A stretch of DNA of 64,000 bases from Sipunculus nudus (taxonomy: Eukaryota > Annelida > Sipuncula > Golfingiida > Sipunculidae): positions 39,562,695 to 39,626,694 of the forward strand of contig CM049316.1 of the NCBI GenBank assembly GCA_026874595.1, read 5' to 3'. How positions within the stretch are numbered: position 1 is the stretch's first letter; every line of letters begins with the position of its first letter. The position numbers and the translations under genes are program-made. The notes below the pieces were generated by a model that ran no database searches, was not told where the DNA came from, and saw only the letters and a list, made by a program, of their open reading frames with translations. Positions 12,126-23,315 of this stretch are shown in pieces.

Positions 12126-13856
12126 ACCAGTGATATATTTCTTGACCCACACTTCAAGGAAGATCTGGTAGTGTCACCTTTAACACATAAATCGATATGA
12201 ATTTACCTTCAATCTGAATATTTTTACCTTTTTTAAATTTATTTTAGATTTAATATATTTTAAAATAATGTCAGGTGTTGTGACCTGTACGTTTTATTCT
12301 AAGTTGCTAAGTTGGGAATTTTGTACATTTTTATAACTGCAATATATCAACAATGTATTAGAAATTATGATCTTTATAATTGTATAATACTTGTAATTCC
12401 AAAATTTTCTAATTTATAACAGCAATCCTATTAAATTACTTCAGGAACTTCAGTCTTTATAACTCCTCCTAATACAGCAAATGGGATTGTCCTTTTTTGT
12501 GATTTTTATTGGTAAAATTCCGTTACGATAAAGTAAGGATTTTGCCAATATTTCTCTGTTTTATATATTTGATATTTCTTTATATAACTTGTTTTTGTAT
12601 TTTGATTATTATCATTAAGACATTTATTATAATTATTATTATTATTATTAATAATTATTATTATTATTCATATTAATAGCTCCTCAGAAAAATGGATTAC
12701 TAAGTGTTGCTAACAATCTTTCATACCAGTTCAATACGACCGTGCCATCAACGTCTACCAAGCCTCAGGTGGTAAACTCTACTATCAGAAGATACAAACA
12801 TGAATGTTTCAAAACTATTTTATATCACTAGTGATCACATATTTATGTTCATCTTTAAGCACATATGATTGAATGAATATTTGACCCTGGCCCCTATTGA
12901 AAATCAACCTGTCGGTTTAATAGACCACCCTGTGGAAACATGTTTAAATAAAATGAAATTAAATAATGGACACTTTGTTAGTATCTATTTAACTATTTAT
13001 TAAACAAGATACCTTTAACCAGGAATATTATTCATTTATTAAAGATTTTTTGGTGGGGTAACTGCCTCCATTTGTAAAGTTTGCTTAGCTGAGACCCAGG
13101 TTCGTTGTACTTATTATGCGGGTTCTTGGTGTCCATGTGTCATCCCAAACACCGAGGAACCCCGGGAAGGTGCACTCAGTCTCATTTGTGAATAAAACCC
13201 GACTGTTGGGAATGGTCTCCCCATTAAGCCTGTTGAGCGCTCATCCTGGTTGGGGACCGACCGTGACAAACCTCACCCTCCTCGGCTTGCATCCGAACTT
13301 ACATCTCCCGACTTAATTCCTTTTCATTTTTAGTCACATAATTGCATCTAATATGTTGTCGGTATACATCAGCAATAAGATGCCTGACAAATTGCGAAGA
13401 CCATGCAATTCTGTGTAATTACGACATATGTCATTTAGCCAAGAAAATGTGTTTGTCTACTTCTCTTTAACGTCATCTGCCATTAGTAGACCTAACTATT
13501 ATCCATGTGCATGTTGCAAATGGAGAGACTGAAGTTTGTTAAATGTGATGGTTTGTGTATGGTGTTTCACAGGTATTCTATCTGAAAACATTTTTTTACA
13601 AATATATGTTCAGAGCAGATGGCAAAATCCCTTACGTGACGACTGCCCCTGTACTGTTGGAACCTCATAGGACGCCCGGATCCTACATTGTGTCCGGATG
13701 TACGTATCCATAGGGCGAAAAAGATATTATACATGTTATGTCAATATAACATACACAAGAGCTGGCATTGATGTTTGCACAAAATGTACGTGTAAAAGTA
13801 CATGTGAGGCAGAAAGAAAAGTTAGACTATGAAATAGAAGTATATATGTGTATATG
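12126..13856. other. AT-rich intergenic sequence
   Basis: Nothing beyond the ATT microsatellite. A stretch at 13080-13320 is less AT-rich but shows no known domain. Confidence 0.5.
12627..12678. repeat. (ATT)n-like microsatellite
   Basis: A run of attatt/aataat triplets of about 50 bp within AT-rich DNA. Confidence 0.85.
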
Positions 13857-14118
13857 TGTCACAGATAAGCGACGAAGATGTAGTGATGAAATAGGATTTA
13901 TTATACAGAATCAACAATATGCCCTCTCCAGCCACCTACAATCTGTCTCGTCCTCACTCTCTCTCTCTCTCTCTCTCCCTTGTGCTATCTCCCTGACCCC
14001 GCACAGTCCTGCTATATATATATCAGCCACGCCCCGGTCAATACACAGACCCCACTGGGGGACAATACACCCTAGCAGTACACATTTCCACATACCCCAG
14101 CCTAGGCTTGGTGGGACA
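13857..14118 (-). repeat. 3' LTR of the Gmr1-like element
   Basis: A 262 bp LTR with TG..CA ends, preceded by the target duplication ATATG. It contains a (CT)n run at about 13957-13979 and a short (AT)n run near 14013. Its right neighbour is the polypurine tract of the minus-strand element (14121-14132, read as AAGAGGGGGAGG). Confidence 0.9.
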
Positions 14119-14756
14119 TACCTCCCCCTCTTATAGAATGAAACACCTTTCATTTAAGAGAAGGCATAAATACATAGCATGCTAGTGCTGGCATAACAAT
14201 ACAAAGGTAAGGATCAGACACCTTATATGTCCTACCAACTAAACAAAATTATTTTATTATATATGTTCATGCCAATACCATTGATACTTAGAGCTTATAT
14301 AAGACCAAGACAGAATCTACACGAACAATATTCCACACTAAACTGTCACTATCCAAATAAATGATATGCAACTCTCCTTTAAATAAACTCAATATATCAA
14401 TATCCAGTAGCAGATTTCTACACTTACTTTAAATAATAACAGATACATAAAAAAATCTAAACTTAAGCAGAACACAACCATCAAGTTAATTGACATATCC
14501 ATAATTTGTTTTCACTTAAACTTGATTCAATTTCATGAAAAAATATTTGCTATATCTACACGCTTACGAACAGCTATTCACATTGTGCTGGTAACCAGCT
14601 TTCTCAGGCTACCTTATGACTGTGTAAAATTAAGAACTATAATAAAAACTTCTGTGCTCCCAAACAAATTACCCCTTATTCAGTATTTGCTTTTCTGCCA
14701 AATTTTAGACTCGCTTCAAAACCCCCTTAACGTTCACACATCATCACATCAATAAT

Positions 14757-15170
14757 CTACTCGACAAAAGCTCTAGAAAGCCCATCTGCATTCCTATTGT
14801 CACTTCCTTTCTTGTGCGTAGTGAAAAATGTATATTGCTCTAGAACCAGACTCCACCTGAGCAACCTTTGATTTGATCCCTTCACCTTATTTAACCTTTG
14901 TAACGGGCGGTGATCAGTTTGAATTTCGAATTCTACCCCAAAGAGATATGGATGCCACCGTTGTACAGCCCAAACCAATGCAAGACATTCCTTTTCCACT
15001 GTGGAATATGACCTTTCCCTTGGCAACAATTTCCTACTTAGGTACTCTACAGGATGATCCTGACCATCATGAGTTCGACTGAGTACCCCACCTATCCCAA
15101 GATCACAGCCATCAACCTGAACCACAAATGCCTTTTCAAAGTCTGCTGTCCTAAGGACCGGTTCTGTCAT
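14757..15170 (-). pseudogene. RNase H domain closing the Gmr1-like pol
   Basis: The 137-residue open block has typical RNase H motifs in order: FVVQVDGCDLGIGGVLS, YSTVEKECLALVWAV, FEIQTDHRPL and NADGLSRAF, with the acidic residues D, E, D, D present. It ends at a stop right after the last motif, so pol terminates with RNase H and nothing integrase-like follows in the roughly 620 bp before the 3' LTR. This is direct support for the unusual order. Confidence 0.9.
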
Positions 15171-15327
15171 AAGGGCTACTTGAGCTTCTGGAAGTTCTCG
15201 TCACATTCTTCTGACCACATTACTTGGTTTGGCTAACCTTTCTTGGTCAGATCTGTCAACGGGGCAGCTAAGGACGAAAACCTGAGCAAAAACCTTCTGT
15301 AGTACCCAGCAACCCAAAGGAATGCCC

Positions 15328-16203
15328 TTACGTCTGTTTTTGTCTGAGGCTGATTGATTCTACTTTATTCAACTGGTGTCTCACCTCACCGCCACCAATC
15401 AGTTTGGCAGTCAATCCGCTCTCCTGCAACTTTTTCAAAACACTCTCAAGGTGTTCTAAATGCTCATTCCACGTTAAACTATGAATGGCAATGTCATTGA
15501 TAAAGGATCTTGCATACCCTTCCATACCTGATAGTATTTGGTTTAACAACCGTTGAAAAGTGGCCCCTGAGCACTTCATACCAAAAGGTGTCAGTGCAAA
15601 CTGAAACAACCCAAATGAAGTTGTGAAAGCTGAAAGCTTCTGGGCCTCCTTACTCAAAGGAATTTGCTAATACCCTTTTGTGAGATCTAATGTTGTTATG
15701 ACGTGTGACTTACCCACTTCATTGAGCATATCTTCAATGCATGGCATTGGATATGGATAAAAAATTTGAGACTTTGTTCAGCTGCCTATAGTCCACACAA
15801 AACCCAAGTGAACCGTCTCTTTTCTCAATTACTACAATAGGTGAAGCCCATGGACTCTTGGATAGATGTATAATTCCACTCTGTAACATGTGTTCTATTT
15901 CCTTCCTTACCTGATTTTTGCGGCTCTCTGTCTGATAGGCTTATTGTCAGTCAGGAACACCTCATGCTCAATCAGAGTTGTCCTTCCTGGCACATCCGAG
16001 AATACTGACTCATACCTTTGTAGTATTTGACACACTTGTTTTACCTGATCTGCAGTCAGCTCTTTATCTAGATTAATATCTTGCCAAGTCCGGTTTGACT
16101 TCAAAGTAGGTGCCACTTCACTTAGCACCTCAGCCTCTTCCTGGGGGTAAACATCTGTCATTATGTGAGCCATCATGCCACGTTCATGATATGATCTAAG
16201 CAT
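15328..16203 (-). pseudogene. reverse transcriptase of the Gmr1-like element, inactive
   Basis: The block at 15907-16203 carries the linker and N-terminal RT strand (DNKPIRQRAAKIR). The fingers/palm region follows in broken frames to about 15658. The block at 15328-15657 has the palm motif FGLFQFALTPFGM and the primer-grip-proximal GATFQRLLNQIL. The catalytic (Y/F)xDD box reads FIND, so the first catalytic aspartate is replaced by asparagine. Sequence after KKLQESGLTAK no longer resembles the family, suggesting a deletion or frameshift. Confidence 0.88.
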
Positions 16204-16212
16204 ATTGACATA

Positions 16213-17585
16213 TCTCCTCTACTTCTTACGTTTGTCACCCATCAGGACTTCGTAGTCAACTGGACTTACCTGCTTCACCACTCGGTATGGCCCCTGCCAT
16301 TGAGCGATGAGTTTACTGGATTCTGATGGAAGCAAAACTAACACCTTGTCACCTTCCTGGAAAACTCTTTCCCTCGCATTTCTGTCATACCAGTGTTATT
16401 GTCGCTTTTGCGCCACTGCAAGATACTCCTGCACCAATTTTGGTAATTCCTTCACTTTATCTCTCATACTCATAACATACTCAACCACATTTTCTGCATC
16501 ACCTGTAGATCCCTCCACCCAGCTGTTTCGCAGCAGGTTAAGGGGCCCACGCACATTATGCCCATAAATTAACTCAAACGGACTGAACCCAGTTGACTCA
16601 TTAGGCACTTCCCTGTATGCAAATAGCATGAAAGGCAAATGTTTGTCCCAGGTAGTTGGTTCATCAGCTACAAATTTGCGAAGTATTGACTTTAGAGTGG
16701 CATTAAATTTCTCAACTAGCCCGTTGCATTGTGGGTTGATTGGTGTGGTTTTAAGCTTTCTGATTTTCAAAACATCGCAGAGGTCTTTCATGAGTTGGGA
16801 CATAAAGTTTGTCCCTTGATCGCTTAAGATTTCATCAGGCAGCCCCACCCTACTAAAGATAATCGCTAGTTCATCAGCTATGACCTCAGATTCCATTGAG
16901 GGTACAGCCACAGCCTCAGGGTATCGTGTGGCATAATCCACTGGGACCAAATCATACCTGTTGCCCTTTTTAGTCCTTGGGAGGGGGCCAACCATGTCAA
17001 TCGCAACTTTTTTGAAAGGTTCTTCCATTACGGGGATTGGAACCAAAGGGACTTTCTCTTTTGACCTACTTTTAGCTGACTTTTGACACTGTTGACAAGT
17101 GCGGACATAAGTCGTTACGTCACGGAAACTTCCTGGCCAGTAAAGTTTCTCATGATACGAGCCTTAGTCTTTTCTATACCCAGATGTCCAGCCATCGGAA
17201 TATCATGAGCTACACTCATGATATGTGCCCTATATTTGTTTGGAACGACTAACTGTTGCTGTTCACGATTTTCACCATCCTTATATGAAGACCATTTCCT
17301 GTTTAACAACTCACCTTTCTTATAGAAGCAAACACGTTCCTTGCTGGCTTCCTCTTCTGACACAGCTAGCTTCCTCACATTCGCAAGTGAAGTGTCTGTA
17401 AGTTGAAGTTGTTTAAACTCACCTTGTTTGCATTTGTCAGCAGTTACCTCCCCTAATCCAGGTACTGAGTCCTCTGACTCTGCCTCAAGCGGCTCCAGTG
17501 ACTTGGGTTTGGCATCTGATCTAAGCATAACTTCCTCAGCTTTATTCTGCCTCTCCCTTTCTATCTTATGCTGATGCCTCATCAC
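16213..17585 (-). pseudogene. integrase of the Gmr1-like element
   Basis: The order on the minus strand is: an N-terminal H2C2 zinc finger (the HDIPMAGH part at about 17190, its TCQQC part in another frame near 17090 after a frameshift), the rve core at 16396-17046 and a C-terminal GPY/F-type module (WQGPYRVV near 16290). The DDE triad is visible as IDMVGPL, SDQGTNF and GLVEKFN. The protein would insert the DNA copy into the host genome. Its position between protease and RT is the notable point. At least one frameshift and one in-frame stop (near 16396) break the gene. Confidence 0.9.
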
Positions 17586-17606
17586 AGCAAAAGCATCAGC
17601 ACTATA

Positions 17607-18950
17607 CTAAAAAGCCAAATCATTACCCAGTAACACACTCTCTGGGAGATTTTCTAGCACACCAACACAAAACTTAACTTTGCAGAAAGGGCTGTCGATG
17701 TGCGCCATGACCAAAGGAACCTCCTGAACCTGGCCATTTGCATATTTCATGGCAACATTAGTGCCCAAATATGCCTCTTGGTTCACCAGGTCTGCCAGTA
17801 CCAATGTCTGCGTACAACCTGTATCACGCAGCAAGCTAATTGGGCTTCCATTTACTGAACCCTCAAACACATATGGATTGGTCACACTTTCGATTCCCAA
17901 CCCCTGGGAGAAGTAAACTTTACCAAGCCCCTTCTTTCCATCTTTCCCCTTGGACTTATCCAGAGGTTTCTCAGCTGGGCATCTGGCCGCGATGTGCCCT
18001 ACCTGCCCACACCTGAAGCACTTGGGCTTCATATTCTCACTTTTGGCCTCATGCCTTTCCTCAAGGTAACTATTACTTACCCCTTTCACCTGAGGCTCCT
18101 TGTTTCGATGGGTCACCAGAAAACGGTCCGCCATCTCCACTAACTCACCCAGGTCCTTAGGATCCCTCTCCCTAAGCCATACCTGTAAATCGTTAAGGGA
18201 GGCACTCAGGAGTTGTTCAGTGACGCACAACTCCTTGAGCTTACCGTAATTAAGGTCAACTTCTTTGGCCTCAACCCACCGATCAAACAGACTTGTGACC
18301 CTTACGGACAACTCCACAAATGTTTCATCAGATTGCCTACGGGCTGAGCGGAATTTCTTGCGGTTAGTCCCTGCAGTTAACTCATACCGCTTAAGAATTG
18401 CTGCTTTATCTTTCTGATAATCTAAAGAGTCCTCTTGAGAAAGTCTCGAATATGCTTCCATGGCCATACCAGAAAAGAGGCCTGCTAATCTGGTTGCCCA
18501 TGTATCAGGCCGCCAGCCATGAACCCCAGCTAACTTCTCAAATGTTCTCAGTAAACATCTACATCCTGCCCCTCAACAAATTTTGGCACCTTCGGCCCCT
18601 TAGGATCTCTTGGTGCTTGTGCCAGAGCATTTGCGACCCCGACTTGTGCCTGTGTCTCTAACCTTACTTTCTCTAACTCTAAAGCCAATTTCTGCTTTCA
18701 GTTTCTGCAATTTCCCTTGGAGCCCTGCTGTTTAATTCCAGCATTTTTAACTCATGTTCTTGTTGTTCCCTTGCCCGTCTTGCTAATATTTCCGCCACAG
18801 TGGCAGCCATATTTTGAAATGAAATCCCCCTTGGGCTAACCCTAGCAATGTTTCAGTTGCTTTATTATCCTCCCTTGCAGAACCACTTTTAAAACTATCT
18901 CCCCCTGATGAAAATATCCCATCATGCTCAGAGGAATCTGAATCTTCCAT
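17607..18950 (-). pseudogene. gag and protease region of the Gmr1-like element
   Basis: The open part (17607-18467, 286 residues) is a capsid-like stretch followed by one zinc knuckle, CFRCGQVGHIAARC (CX2CX4HX4C), near residues 150-163. An aspartic protease segment with the catalytic LRDTGCTQTLV motif lies about 60 residues further on in the same frame. Upstream sequence continues the Gag similarity to a plausible ATG at 18950 but is broken by frameshifts, one of them near 18549. Gag would assemble the particle and package RNA, and the protease would cleave the polyprotein. Gag and protease share one frame with no separating stop. Confidence 0.85.
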
Positions 18951-20043
18951 TATTAACTTTAAATAGATTTTCCTCTCTTAATTATGTGGACACCTGACAA
19001 TTCGAGCAATGTTGAATAAAAACCCAATAACCTTAGAACCTGCAGCTACCCAGTTAACAAACAATACAAATGTCTATATCTATATTCATATTAATGTGAA
19101 TATAAACTTACTTACCGCTGGTGGCTGGAGACAAGTATTTAGAATATTCAATATCCAAAATCACAATTTCTATATAGACAGAATCAAAATTAAAATTCCA
19201 TAGACACATATGGCTACTCCATCTGTTAGAAAGTCCAGCAACAAGTCAATCCATTTGTAAACATAAACAAACAGGAACAATGTCCCATGCACTCAAGTCG
19301 CAGTTCAGCTAGGTGACAGGACAGGTCAGCTCTCCATCCCAGCCAGGTCAGGTCAACATACCTCTCCAGGCCAAGTCAGGTTAGGTTGCCACTGCTAACC
19401 CTGCATATGCACTGTTGTCCACTTTCCCACAGGTGTCAAATTATCTCCTCTACATACCAGAACAAGAGTCCTCAGGCACAACTGGTGAGATACAACAGCA
19501 CACAGTATCTGACACCCCCTGCACTGTACTGTCCAGTACTGCTTGGCCACTTATGATTCTTGAATGGTGTAGGGTGACACACCCTGGTTCAGAGCAACGC
19601 CCTTAGCAAATCTCAGCCTTATCACCCGTTGGTCTCATTTTGATAGCTTGATGTGATTAATTCTGGTTTTAGGCTGTTCACTTGTTGAGAAGCTAGTTCT
19701 AGTCGGTTCCTTAGATGTTGTTTATCTCAGTTCAGCATTTCACAACTTATCTCAGTTCAGTGTTTCACTACTTTTCTCAGTTGAGCCTTTCTTTGGAGGA
19801 GACAGACCAGATGTTTGTTTGTGGCATGAGGGTACAAAACTTCTTCTAGAGATGTTCCAAATAACATAAATATACTCACACTTGCTGTGGTTTCTTGATG
19901 TTCCTTCTTTGTTTTAGAAAGTTCTTATCCTACATGATGTTTATACAGTTGTAAAGTTCAGTATATTTCTTTTCTTTTCACCAGTCTCTTCAGCAATTCA
20001 GGTGCAAATTGCTTTAAGTTTAATCCAAACCGCTGCCACCATA

Positions 20044-20134
20044 TGTCACAGATAAGCGACGAAGATGTTGTGATAAGATAGGGTGTATTATAAAGAATGC
20101 ACAATATGCCCTGTCCAGCCACCTACAATCAGTC

Positions 20135-20192
<58 letters not shown>

Positions 20193-20281
20193 AGCCAAGC
20201 CCCGGTCAATACACAGACCCTTCTGGGGGACACCCCAGCAGTATACATTTCTACATACCCAAGCCTAGGCTTGGTGTGACA
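20044..20281 (-). repeat. 5' LTR of the Gmr1-like element
   Basis: A 238 bp LTR with TG..CA ends. It shares most of its length with the left LTR, including the motifs gataagcgacgaagatg and cccaagcctaggcttggtg. A long (AT)n expansion fills 20138-20190 and could provide TATA-type promoter sequence on the minus strand. The left LTR has a (CT)n tract in the corresponding region, so the two LTRs differ most by simple-sequence change. Confidence 0.9.
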
Positions 20282-20286
20282 ATATG

Positions 20287-21239
20287 ACTACTAAAAAGCA
20301 ATGCCAAAAGTCACGATTTTGTGTAAACATGCAATTTGGAAAAAAAAATATTACAGTCACAGTCGACCGATAGACATATCTTCATACGAAAAATATGTCT
20401 TAAACAGTCGACCGTTCAATTGAATAGGTGAATTAATTATACTTGCATATCAAGGTGGTCTTCTAATTTGCATATTAAAGATCGAGCACGTCACATCTAC
20501 GTAATTTTATATACTTTTTTTTACAGAAAGATCTTACATGTTTCTAGTAGAGTACAAACCAAATTTACCAAAAATGTTAGACTTAATTCTATCCATTTTA
20601 ACCCACTGGTTTATACATTCGTTACCTTGTACCAAGGTAAATGTTAAATCTTTCACTTAATAGCAAGGTGAACAGCCCGATCGAGAAGATCTTGCGAGAG
20701 TGCTATCTACCAATGAAGAAGAACATGGATAGGCCTTAGCAAAACTTACTCCACAAGCTGTATCAGTTTAGGAATAGAAAGTCCAAAGCAATGATTTATT
20801 ACACATAATGAAATCAATAAAAAAAGGCGACATCTCGTAGATAATATCATTATTGTATGCATTGTTTCGAAGGAGATATATGCATCTTCTTTAGACAATC
20901 ATATATTCATATGACTCTAATAAAGATAAATAATATTGGGAGAGATGCCAGTCGTATATATGTATATAATCCTTTAGGTTAAATAATGCCACTGGCGGGA
21001 AAGTCCAAGATAGGAGGATATATTATTCTTAACAACTTATGTATACTGGTACATGAAGCTTAAAAAAAAGTGTCATTTCAACATATGTCATTGTTTCGTA
21101 AAACAATGAGCTGATTTTTTATAACTTTCTTGATGAGATAGATTATTGCTATCCTTAATGTGTTTATAGTAAGAGCTCATGTAACACCCATATTTAACGA
21201 CTAAAGGTACGAATTCAGTATAGTACGGAGCAACCGTTG
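20287..21239. other. Intergenic sequence without recognised features
   Basis: AT-rich. A short repeated word (cagtcgaccg) occurs at about 20357 and 20406. No gene seen. Confidence 0.5.
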
Positions 21240-21575
21240 GATATGAAACGATATGGGTACGAAACAGCTCGGGTACGGGTTGATGGTACGGACTAAAACT
21301 TGGATGTCTAAAGTCGGATGCCAAGTCTGATTCCATGCCGGACGACCATGTTTATTTATATCCCGATGCCATAGGTTGCTGTTTACCAGCAAAGCAAAAG
21401 AATAATAATATATATGTGTATCTACTAATATATTGTGTAATATGTATTTATAATGCATTTCACACGTGTAAAATTTAATATTATGCAAGATAACCCCCGT
21501 TCTTTATTTATTATCTGAGTAAAAGTATGATGTCCATGTATTGTTTTAAAATTATTATCTGTGAGATACCCGGGG
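21240..21575. repeat. Left arm of an old inverted repeat around the hAT element
   Basis: Read on the plus strand, this matches the reverse complement of 24927-25190 in several blocks in the same order: tcggatgccaagtc, actaaaactt.gatgtc, gtaaaa.ta.gatgtcc.t.tatt and attatctgtgagataccc. The arms are clearly diverged. It does not encode BCAS2 residues with confidence. Confidence 0.6.
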
Positions 21576-22080
21576 TCTACTACAAAAATATTAAAAAAAA
21601 CATGAATAATTACATTTTCTTAAATAATTATTTGCATACCATGAGATGAAAATGAATGAAATTATTTTTTAAAATATAATTTCTTCATGATATATTACAA
21701 ATAAAAAGGGAAATAAAAATATTTTTAATGAGCAACTGAAATGTTTGACATTATTTATTAAAATGTAACATCAGAGGAAATTCTTTGCCGTGTGCATGGT
21801 TGATAATTATTAACGGTATTTCGATTTCGTGCAGCATAAAATGATATAGAGAAACTATTACAAACGAGCAAAAAAAATGATAACTCCAATTAGTTATGTG
21901 CTTCAACAAAAGAGCAAGCATTAAACGCACTAGAACTTACTAACCTGGAAAAGACATAAACGATAAAATATTACATTATCTACAACTTAAAAATATAATC
22001 GTTTTTATAGGCCTTGGGTCAGTGGCGTACCTAAGGGGGGCGGCAGGGGCGGTCCGCCCCGGGCGGCACATTTTGGGGGG

Positions 22081-22800
22081 CGGCATTTCGAGGAATTAGT
22101 ATAATGAGTGGCACCAAGAATTCCTTAAAAATACAAATTTGTCCTTTTTGTCCCACGTTCAAGTATTCCAGGGATTATAAACTGGACAATGGAACCTACC
22201 AAATGATTAGCGAACGATTTGTACATTTTTTGGGGCGGCATTTCTGGGATTTAGTGTAATCAGTGGCACAAGGAGTTCTCTAAATGTACAAATTTGCCCT
22301 TTTTGTACCATGTTCAAGTATTCCAGGGATTATAAACTGGACAATGGAACCTACCAAATGATTAGCGAACGATTTGTACATTTTTGGGGGCGGCATTTCT
22401 GGGATTTAGTATAATCAGTGGCACAAGGAGTTCTCTAAATGTACAAATTTGGCCTTTTTGTCCCATGTTCAAGTATTCCAGGAATAATAAACTGGACAAT
22501 GGAACCGACTAAATGATTAGAGAACGTTTTGTACATTTTTTATGGGCGGCATTACTGGGATTTAGTAATATCAGTGGCATAAAGAATTCTCAAAAAGTAC
22601 AAATTTGGCCTTTTTGTCTCATGTTCAAGTATTCCAGGGATTATAAACTGGACAGTGGAACCTACAGAATGATTAGCGAACGAATTGTACATTTGTGGGG
22701 CGGCATTTCTGGGATTTAGTATAATCAGTGGCATAAGGTGTTCCTCAAAAAGTTCAAATTCGGCCTTTTTGTCCCTTTTCAAGAATTTCAGGGATTAAAC
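22081..22800. repeat. 155 bp tandem array inside the hAT element
   Basis: Five copies start at cggca positions 22081, 22236, 22391, 22547 and 22701, giving spacings of 154-156 bp. Each has ggcggcatttctgggattt, a ttcaagtattccaggg block and aatggaacctaccaaatg. The first copy begins right after the left terminal sequence of the element, and a matching ggggcggcaattt remains near the right end (24866). Confidence 0.92.
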
Positions 22801-23315
22801 ACTTGGCAGTGGAACCAACCAAATTATTTGCGGACGACCAGTAGAATAACTGGTACTTCTCTTGCCACACACCAGGAAATCTGTGAAACCAAAACAATGG
22901 CCTTCATATCTAAGGTCATGAATGACAAAACACATCCCCTATATTCAGAGTTCCGTTTTTTACCTTCAGGTAAACGCCTAGACACAATATTCTGCAGAAC
23001 AACTCGTTTTAAAAAATCTCTCGTACCACACAGTATTAAACTTTTTAACTCACAACCCTCTTAGAAATTTAATGTTTTGAATTATGTGTTTTACCTGCAG
23101 AATTATCTGTTTTATCATTTTTACATGCTTAATTTTACATGCATAGTCAATATGTTATGTGTGATTTTTATGTATTTTTGTATTATTTTTATGTATTTAT
23201 CTATCTATTTACTTATTTATTTTTTATGTAATGAATTGCAAGTCAACAACAAATTCCTGGAACTGAAGGCTAATAAATGTTATCTTATCTTATCTTATCT
23301 TATCTTATCTCTATA
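22795..23315 (+). pseudogene. LINE (non-LTR retrotransposon) 3' end with (TTATC)n tail
   Basis: An open stretch ending at 23064 carries the C-terminal LINE reverse-transcriptase polyprotein signature HPLYSEFRFLPSGKRLD and FCRTTRFKKSLVPHSIKLFN. It is followed by about 210 bp of 3' UTR and a TTATC repeat tail (about 23278-23310), as in CR1/L2-like and related LINEs. The catalytic RT domain is absent, as expected of a 5'-truncated copy. It appears nested in or captured by the hAT element. Confidence 0.75.

Larger units (their letters stand above)
13857..20281 (-). mobile_element. Full-length Ty3/gypsy-type LTR retrotransposon, Gmr1-like domain order (decayed)
   Basis: LTRs at 13857-14118 and 20044-20281 begin TGTCACAG and end GTG/GGGACA, flanked by a perfect 5 bp target duplication ATATG (13852-13856 and 20282-20286). 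The element is read on the minus strand. Inside the right LTR lies a 13 nt primer site (20029-20041) complementary to the 3' end of a tRNA-Leu; next to the left LTR lies a polypurine tract (14121-14132), each set two bases (TA) from its LTR. Coding blocks in transcription order are gag with CCHC knuckle and protease, integrase, reverse transcriptase and RNase H. Integrase before RT is unlike most Ty3/gypsy elements and matches the Gmr1 group, although the domains themselves are gypsy-like (H2C2 finger, GPY/F module). Frameshifts and stops show that it is no longer intact. No env was seen. Confidence 0.92.
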
